Positions 6,203 through 10,019 of a DNA stretch of 10,019 bases are shown one piece after another. Origin of the DNA: Albibeggiatoa sp964388965 (GTDB lineage Bacteria; Pseudomonadota; Gammaproteobacteria; Beggiatoales; Beggiatoaceae); contig CAYMCP010000098.1 of assembly GCA_964388965.1 (NCBI GenBank), forward strand, positions 1 to 10,019. Reading direction: 5' to 3'. Each line of letters opens with the position of its first letter. The first letter of the stretch is position 1. The translations under genes were made by a program, and so were the position numbers. The notes under the pieces were generated by a model. That model was not told where the DNA came from, made no database searches, and saw nothing but the letters and a program-made list of their open reading frames with translations.

Positions 6203-6591
6203 TGCAGGCTTGTATTTTAGATACAAATATCTGGATTTATTTAGTCGAACAATGTCCAGAATTGACTGAATTGCGCACCAAAATCATAGACCGAGACATT
6301 ATACCTGTGCTAACACCAGTGACTTATGTAGAAACATTGGGTTATGCACAAATTACATCACAACAAGAACAGTATTTTCGTAATGCTTTTGCAAAATCAA
6401 AAATGTTGTATTTGGAGCAAGCTCATTTAGAACAAGTAATTACATGGCGGCAGCAAGGTGTTAAAACTAAGTTGCCAGACTTATTTGTTGCAGCTTGTGC
6501 CAAAATTGCTGATATTCCATTATTAACACGTAACGAGAAAGATTTTATAAGTTTAGACATACGTTTTGAAAATCCTTGGAACACGGTTTAA
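6202..6591 (+). CDS. Cassette 3 PIN-domain (VapC-like) ribonuclease toxin
   Basis: The gene encodes 129 aa from the ATG at 6202, which overlaps the previous stop by one base. PIN motifs are complete: ILDTN near the N-terminus, TYVETLGY with the conserved glutamate at about residue 43, KLPDLFVAA, and TRNEKDF near the C-terminus. It is therefore likely an active Mg2+-dependent RNase toxin. The section around residues 47-60 (AQITSQQEQYF) is close to the cassette 4 copy (AKITPQQEQFF) and unlike cassettes 1-2. The 3' end, including ENPWNTV and the untranslated bases beyond it, matches the cassette 1 copy exactly or nearly so. The RNA target cannot be told from sequence. Confidence 0.85.
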   Translation: MQACILDTNIWIYLVEQCPELTELRTKIIDRDIIPVLTPVTYVETLGYAQITSQQEQYFRNAFAKSKMLYLEQAHLEQVITWRQQGVKTKLPDLFVAACAKIADIPLLTRNEKDFISLDIRFENPWNTV

Positions 6592-6655
6592 TTGGAGGGC
6601 ATTCAAAACCAAGCTAGACTTATAGGTTGAGTGGACAACGAATAGGATTTTTAAC
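6592..6655 (+). repeat. Cassette leader repeat, copy 4
   Basis: This leader carries GGGCATTC and CAACGAATAGG like copy 2 and differs from it mainly at one base (CTAGAC for CTAAAC). It ends at the ATG at 6656. No further leader follows the cassette 4 PIN gene, so this marks the last unit. Confidence 0.75.
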
Positions 6656-7087
6656 ATGAGTGCTGTACTTGAACAAAAAAATGTTAATGAAGAAACTCAA
6701 CCGTCTTTAGCGCAGCGTGTGGGATATGTGTTAGTGCAATTGGGTGATGAATTAGAACCTTTAGTATTGGATTACAAAGCAAAATCACGTCATCCCCATG
6801 AAATGGACGAAATGGGCATTAAGCTGGTTGCAGATATGGATGAGCAAACCATTATGCAATTAGCAGCTCAAACTGGCAAAGATGAGCAAACTGTTAAACA
6901 AGATATTGGCATCGCAATACAAGTAATAGGTTGGTTGCATTTTCCTGAATCGGTGAGAAAACCAGAGCCGAAATTACCGGGAATGAAACCAGAAACGATT
7001 GAGGCTTTTAAAAAGCTGATTGGTTGTATGAATACAGGTATAGATGGATTGGAATATCAACGTAAGATACGTGAAGAGGCTTGGTAA
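6656..7087 (+). CDS. Cassette 4 upstream protein, putative antitoxin
   Basis: The gene encodes 143 aa, the longest of the four family members. The conserved start LAQRVGYVLVQLGDELEPLVLDYK is followed by an inserted KSRHPH segment. The second block reads KQDIGIAIQVIGWLHFPE (about residues 81-98), and the tail has TIEAFKKLIG and ends GIDGLEYQRKIREEAW. A hydrophilic, proline-rich linker (about residues 99-112) separates the last two blocks. The TAA stop overlaps the PIN ATG (TAATG). I see no DNA-binding motif of a known antitoxin class. Its role as the neutralising partner is inferred from the repeated pairing in all four cassettes. Confidence 0.65.
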   Translation: MSAVLEQKNVNEETQPSLAQRVGYVLVQLGDELEPLVLDYKAKSRHPHEMDEMGIKLVADMDEQTIMQLAAQTGKDEQTVKQDIGIAIQVIGWLHFPESVRKPEPKLPGMKPETIEAFKKLIGCMNTGIDGLEYQRKIREEAW

Positions 7088-7473
7088 TGCAGCGTTATGT
7101 TTTTGATACAAATATCTGGATTTATTTAGCGGAAAATCATCCAGAATTAGCTGAATTACAATATCGAGTCATAAACCAAGAAATTGAACCCGTATTAACA
7201 CCGATTACTTATATTGAGACTTTAGGTTATGCCAAAATTACACCTCAACAAGAACAATTTTTTATTGATTATTTTGAAGATTTAGAAATATTGTTTTTGC
7301 AACAGGTGCATTTAAATTTGGCAGTTGCATGGCGGCGACAAGGCGTTAAAACCAAGTTACCGGATTTGTTAGTTGCAGCTTGTGCCAAAATTGCCGATTG
7401 TCCATTATTAACACGCAACGAAAAAGATTTTATAAGTTTAGATATACGTTTTGAAAACCCTTGGAAAATTTAA
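7087..7473 (+). CDS. Cassette 4 PIN-domain (VapC-like) ribonuclease toxin
   Basis: The gene encodes 128 aa from the ATG at 7087. It keeps the four PIN acidic positions: FDTN at residues 5-8, TYIETLGY, KLPDLLVAA and TRNEKDF. It differs from the other copies by IADCPLL where they have IADIPLL, and by a shortened end (ENPWKI). After its stop the sequence leaves the cassette pattern, and soeB begins 37 bp downstream. The gene is thus the right border of the array. As the last toxin gene it is probably on the same mRNA as soeB. It is predicted to be an intact RNase; the target is unknown. Confidence 0.85.
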   Translation: MQRYVFDTNIWIYLAENHPELAELQYRVINQEIEPVLTPITYIETLGYAKITPQQEQFFIDYFEDLEILFLQQVHLNLAVAWRRQGVKTKLPDLLVAACAKIADCPLLTRNEKDFISLDIRFENPWKI

Positions 7474-7510
7474 AATTTTTGGTGAAAAGCCATTTCTGAG
7501 GTTAACACAA

Positions 7511-8203
7511 ATGAAATTAGGTTTAGTCATAGATTTAGACGTTTGCGTTGGGTGTCATGCCTGCGCCGTCGCTTGTAAACAATGGAATACATCGGGTACA
7601 ACAGGTGCATTATCCGATTATGAACCCTACGGTAAAGAGCCTAGTGGGGTATGGTTTAATCGAGTACGCAACTATGAAGTAGGCGATTATCCAAATAATA
7701 AAACTATCAACTTTCCTATGTCATGTATGCACTGTGATGATGCGGCATGTGTGACGGTTTGCCCAACGGGTGCGTCATACAAACGAGTTGAAGATGGCAT
7801 TGTATTAGTTGACCAAGACAAATGTATGGGTTGTAACTACTGCTCATGGGCATGTCCTTATGGTGCGCGTGAATTGGATAAGGTCACAGGTACAATGAAA
7901 AAATGTACATTATGTATTGACCGCATTTATGACCAAGAACTTGCAGCAGAAGACCGTCAACCGTCTTGCGTCATTACTTGTCCAGCACATGCGCGTCACT
8001 TTGGTGATTTGGAAGACCCGAATTCTAATGTTAGTCAATTAGTACGGGAGCGTGGAGGTCGTGCCTTAATGCCAGAATTAGGTTACAACCCGACTAATAA
8101 ATATTTACCGCCGCGTGTGGCACGTCCGATTCCGACTCATGATGTCAAAATGAATTTGGTATCAAAAGTTAAAAATTGGGTCAACAAAGCGATTAGCAAA
8201 TAA
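7511..8203 (+). CDS. soeB: Sulfite dehydrogenase iron-sulfur subunit SoeB
   Basis: SoeB carries electrons from the molybdenum subunit SoeA to the membrane anchor SoeC. The protein is 230 aa and has sixteen cysteines for four [4Fe-4S] clusters: C12-x2-C-x2-C-x3-C at the N-terminus, CMHCDDAACVTVC (C-x2-C-x4-C-x3-C), CMGCNYCSWAC, and CTLC paired with CVITC after a 17-residue gap. This is the DmsB/PsrB/NrfC ferredoxin pattern. No Tat or Sec signal is present, fitting a cytoplasmic location. The start is set at the ATG at 7511 with GAGG at 7498-7501; an in-frame TTG at 7451 would overlap the PIN gene and add 20 residues unlike the family. The soeC ribosome-binding site overlaps its stop codon. In known soe operons soeA and soeB are adjacent, so the distance of 3.6 kb here is unusual. 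Confidence 0.9.
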   Translation: MKLGLVIDLDVCVGCHACAVACKQWNTSGTTGALSDYEPYGKEPSGVWFNRVRNYEVGDYPNNKTINFPMSCMHCDDAACVTVCPTGASYKRVEDGIVLVDQDKCMGCNYCSWACPYGARELDKVTGTMKKCTLCIDRIYDQELAAEDRQPSCVITCPAHARHFGDLEDPNSNVSQLVRERGGRALMPELGYNPTNKYLPPRVARPIPTHDVKMNLVSKVKNWVNKAISK

Positions 8204-8214
8204 GGAGTGTCATT

Positions 8215-9141
8215 ATGCACGCAGCATTTTCAGTTATCTTTTTTACCGTCACATCGGGTTTAGGCTACGGCTTAATGACTTTATTAGTTATTGCTTATTT
8301 AACCGGCTTTGGTGCTATTAGCGAGCAAAATGCCTTAATTGCAGGCGTTGCTGCTTTAGTCTTTGTCACTTTAGGCTTGTTATCTTCAACTTTCCATTTA
8401 GCCAATCCAAAAAATGCGATTCGTGCTTTTAGCCGTTTTCGTACTTCGTGGTTGTCACGTGAAGGGGTATTTGCCGTATTGTTTTATCCATTTGCATTAA
8501 TGTTTTTATTCTGCATTTGGAAAGTCAGTTCTGGGGAACAAGAAATAATGGGTATGGGTGGTGTAATTGCGGGTGTGATTGCAGCAGTATTAGCCATGAT
8601 TACAGTATTTTCAACTGGGATGATTTACGCTTGTTTGAAAACTATTCGCCAATGGAATACAGCATTAACACCAGCTAATTACATGACTTTAGGTTTAATG
8701 TTAGGCGCGTTATTTTTGACAGCAGTACATAAAACTCCTGAAACATTAACTTTAGCAATGGCATTAATTGCATTTGCAGGCGTGATGAAATTAATGTATT
8801 ACGCTTGGATTGGTGAGCCAACAGGTCCTAGTATTAATAGTGCAACTGGTTTTACCAATGATAAAGTACGGATTTTAGAAGCAGGGCATACTGCGGATAC
8901 GTTTTTAAATCATGAGTTTGGTCATACAATCATGCCTTCTAAATCATTCATGTTACGCAGTGTAGTATTTATTTTAGGCTTTATTGTGCCATTTGTGTTA
9001 GTCATGATGGGTGAAAAAAACGTGATGTTGATTTATATCGCTATGATTAGCGCGTATGTAGGTATTTTAGTTGAACGTTGGTTGTTTTTTACTGAAGCAC
9101 GTCATGTTGTGAATTTGTACTACGGTGCGCAACGCACTTAA
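8215..9141 (+). CDS. soeC: Sulfite dehydrogenase membrane anchor SoeC (DmsC/NrfD-type)
   Basis: SoeC anchors SoeAB at the inner face of the cytoplasmic membrane and passes electrons to quinone. The protein is 308 aa with eight likely transmembrane helices at about 5-30, 40-62, 84-103, 115-140, 155-172, 178-198, 248-266 and 269-287. The stretch FHLANPKNAIRAF and TSWLSREGVF (residues 60-86) matches the DmsC anchor family. The loop at about 199-247 is soluble and contains two histidine-rich spots (AGHTAD, NHEFGH). AAGGAG at 8202-8207, 7 nt before the ATG, overlaps the soeB stop codon and implies translational coupling. It is the last gene of the operon, followed by a hairpin. Confidence 0.9.
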   Translation: MHAAFSVIFFTVTSGLGYGLMTLLVIAYLTGFGAISEQNALIAGVAALVFVTLGLLSSTFHLANPKNAIRAFSRFRTSWLSREGVFAVLFYPFALMFLFCIWKVSSGEQEIMGMGGVIAGVIAAVLAMITVFSTGMIYACLKTIRQWNTALTPANYMTLGLMLGALFLTAVHKTPETLTLAMALIAFAGVMKLMYYAWIGEPTGPSINSATGFTNDKVRILEAGHTADTFLNHEFGHTIMPSKSFMLRSVVFILGFIVPFVLVMMGEKNVMLIYIAMISAYVGILVERWLFFTEARHVVNLYYGAQRT

Positions 9142-9152
9142 TTTTTAATTAA

Positions 9153-9178
9153 AGAGGCAGACAGGGAAGTTTGTCTCT
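9153..9178. terminator. Hairpin behind soeC, possible terminator
   Basis: AGAGGCAGAC (9153-9162) pairs with GTTTGTCTCT (9169-9178) over 10 bp with two G-T pairs around the loop AGGGAA. No T-run follows on the plus strand. On the minus strand the flank (9142-9152) supplies a run of T and A. It may end soeC transcription inefficiently, protect the 3' end, or serve the opposite strand. Confidence 0.45.
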
Positions 9179-9235
9179 AAAATTCAAATAATCTGCTGTC
9201 ATTTTCAAGATTATATCTCTATTAATCTCAAATAT

Positions 9236-9262
9236 TTGCCTCAAATTTAAAACTTATATAAT
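9236..9262 (+). promoter_or_regulatory. Candidate promoter of the downstream secreted-protein gene
   Basis: TTGCCT (9236-9241) and a perfect TATAAT (9257-9262) are separated by 15 bp, shorter than the preferred 17. TATAAA at 9295-9300 is an alternative -10 box. The region is very AT-rich, so chance matches are likely. Confidence 0.3.
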
Positions 9263-9350
9263 CTAACCCTATTAATTTGTATCTAATTTAATTGTATAAA
9301 TTTATTTTTATGCTAAACTTTTAATGCTATTTTTAAGTTGGGAGTTTGGT

Positions 9351-10019
9351 ATGTTTAAGAAATGGCTGTACTTACTATTGATTACACTGGGTTTGTGTAG
9401 TCTAGGTATCAAAGCGTATGCAGATGCGCGATATGGCGGGATTAGTACCCGTTGTTTGGTGAAAACTAATGCAGAAGATTATATGTATGCAGATTTTCAA
9501 ATTAGCGGCGGTGCTAAAACTGTGACTTTAGGTGCTTATACCATCAGTCAAATTGCAGGTAATAACTTTTTACCACGTCTTGAAGTTAAAACTTTTCCTG
9601 ATGCAACGCTCATTTATTCAGACAATAATCCTAGTGCAAAACCTTCTATTTCAACCACTTTAACTTTAACAGAAGGTTGGTATACGGTCACAATCAGTCC
9701 TGTTGCTCAAGACGGCATTGGCATTGTGTATGTGAATGAGGTTGATGATACAGGGGCTATTTTAGCTTCGATTAGTACCCGTTGTTACGTTGGTACTGCG
9801 GCACAAGATGCGATGATTGCAGGTGTTGAGGTTAAGGGTGGTGAGCAGTGTACTGATGTGCAAGGGCTTGGTATTCCAGAGATTCCGGGCAATAATTTTA
9901 AACCCGCTTTAAAGTTGCAAACGTTTCCTGACGGTATTTATTTCCCTACAGTAGAGGATATTTATATAGAACCTAACCATGAGCGTAAAAATAAAGTCCA
10001 GCAAAATAAAAAGCTTGCT
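9351..10019 (+). CDS. Secreted protein with tandem ISTRC repeats, 5' part (runs off window)
   Basis: The frame is open for 223 codons to the window edge without a stop. The start at 9351 has GGGAG at 9340-9344. Residues 1-25 form a signal peptide: MFKKW, a hydrophobic LYLLLITLGLCSLGI core, and a likely cleavage after AYA. Two imperfect repeats follow. The first begins GGISTRCLVKTN and continues with QISGGAKTVTLG and LEVKTFPDA. The second begins ASISTRCYVGTA and continues with EVKGGEQ and LKLQTFPDG. This resembles the ISTRG-x-VGTG repeat of many bacterial exported and surface proteins, with cysteine where glycine is usual. The function is not known to me; it is probably an extracytoplasmic beta-rich protein. 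It is separated from soeC by 209 bp and has a candidate promoter of its own, so it is probably not part of the soe operon. Confidence 0.8.
   Translation, partial: MFKKWLYLLLITLGLCSLGIKAYADARYGGISTRCLVKTNAEDYMYADFQISGGAKTVTLGAYTISQIAGNNFLPRLEVKTFPDATLIYSDNNPSAKPSISTTLTLTEGWYTVTISPVAQDGIGIVYVNEVDDTGAILASISTRCYVGTAAQDAMIAGVEVKGGEQCTDVQGLGIPEIPGNNFKPALKLQTFPDGIYFPTVEDIYIEPNHERKNKVQQNKKLA

Larger units (their letters stand above)
3971..7473 (+). repeat. Tandem array of four PIN-domain two-gene cassettes
   Basis: Four head-to-tail units of about 0.86-0.88 kb fill the space between soeA and soeB. Each unit has a near-constant leader, a 137-143-aa helical protein, and a PIN-domain protein whose start overlaps or nearly abuts the preceding stop. 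Leaders begin at about 3971, 4851, 5717 and 6592. At each internal junction the last ~110 bp of the PIN gene, the leader and the first ~100 bp of the next gene form one conserved block, while the gene centres diverge. All are oriented with soeABC, so they are probably co-transcribed with it. Array expansion by unequal crossover at these blocks is the simplest origin. Confidence 0.85.

Noticed and set aside
3971..6655. The regularly recurring leaders as a CRISPR-like array
   Set aside because: Spacing is about 870 bp and the intervals are coding; there are no short spacers and no cas genes.
7451..7510. Start of soeB at the TTG at 7451
   Set aside because: It overlaps the PIN gene end and adds 20 residues before the usual SoeB/DmsB-type N-terminus; the ATG at 7511 has its own ribosome-binding site.

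Overview
The window looks like part of the chromosome of an AT-rich, sulfur-oxidising gammaproteobacterium. The placement rests on a soeABC-type sulfite dehydrogenase locus in a genome that also carries group II introns and many PIN-domain toxin modules, a mix I associate with Beggiatoa/Thiothrix-like filamentous sulfur bacteria. That assignment is inference from gene content and base composition, not from a marker gene.

Layout. Positions 1-353 (+) are the 3' end of a group II intron: the last codons of its maturase, then a clear domain V and a domain VI with a bulged branch-point adenosine. The intron sits antisense inside a PIN/VapC toxin gene on the minus strand, of which only the first ten codons remain (354-383). 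The intact antitoxin-like gene precedes it (380-721, minus). A 252-bp divergent intergenic region follows, holding two copies of the palindrome TTAAC-N4-GTTAA. Next come soeA (974-3910), a 48-bp REP-like palindrome, four tandem two-gene cassettes (3971-7473), soeB (7511-8203) and soeC (8215-9141). After a hairpin, a gene for a secreted protein with two imperfect internal repeats begins at 9351 and runs off the window.

How it fits together. SoeA (molybdopterin/[4Fe-4S] catalytic subunit, no Tat signal), SoeB (four [4Fe-4S] clusters) and SoeC (eight-helix DmsC/NrfD-type quinone-reactive anchor) should form a membrane-bound complex that oxidises sulfite to sulfate on the cytoplasmic side. The unusual point is that soeA is separated from soeB by about 3.6 kb filled with four co-oriented copies of one cassette. 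Each cassette has a near-constant leader of about 65 bp, an unrecognised small helical protein of 137-143 aa, and a translationally coupled PIN-domain (VapC-like) protein of about 129 aa. The copies are mosaic: the leader, the start of the first gene and the end of the PIN gene are nearly identical, while the middles diverge strongly. The PIN gene of cassette 1 is broken by an in-frame TAG. With the intron-split gene near the left end, the window holds five PIN toxin loci, two of them inactivated in different ways.
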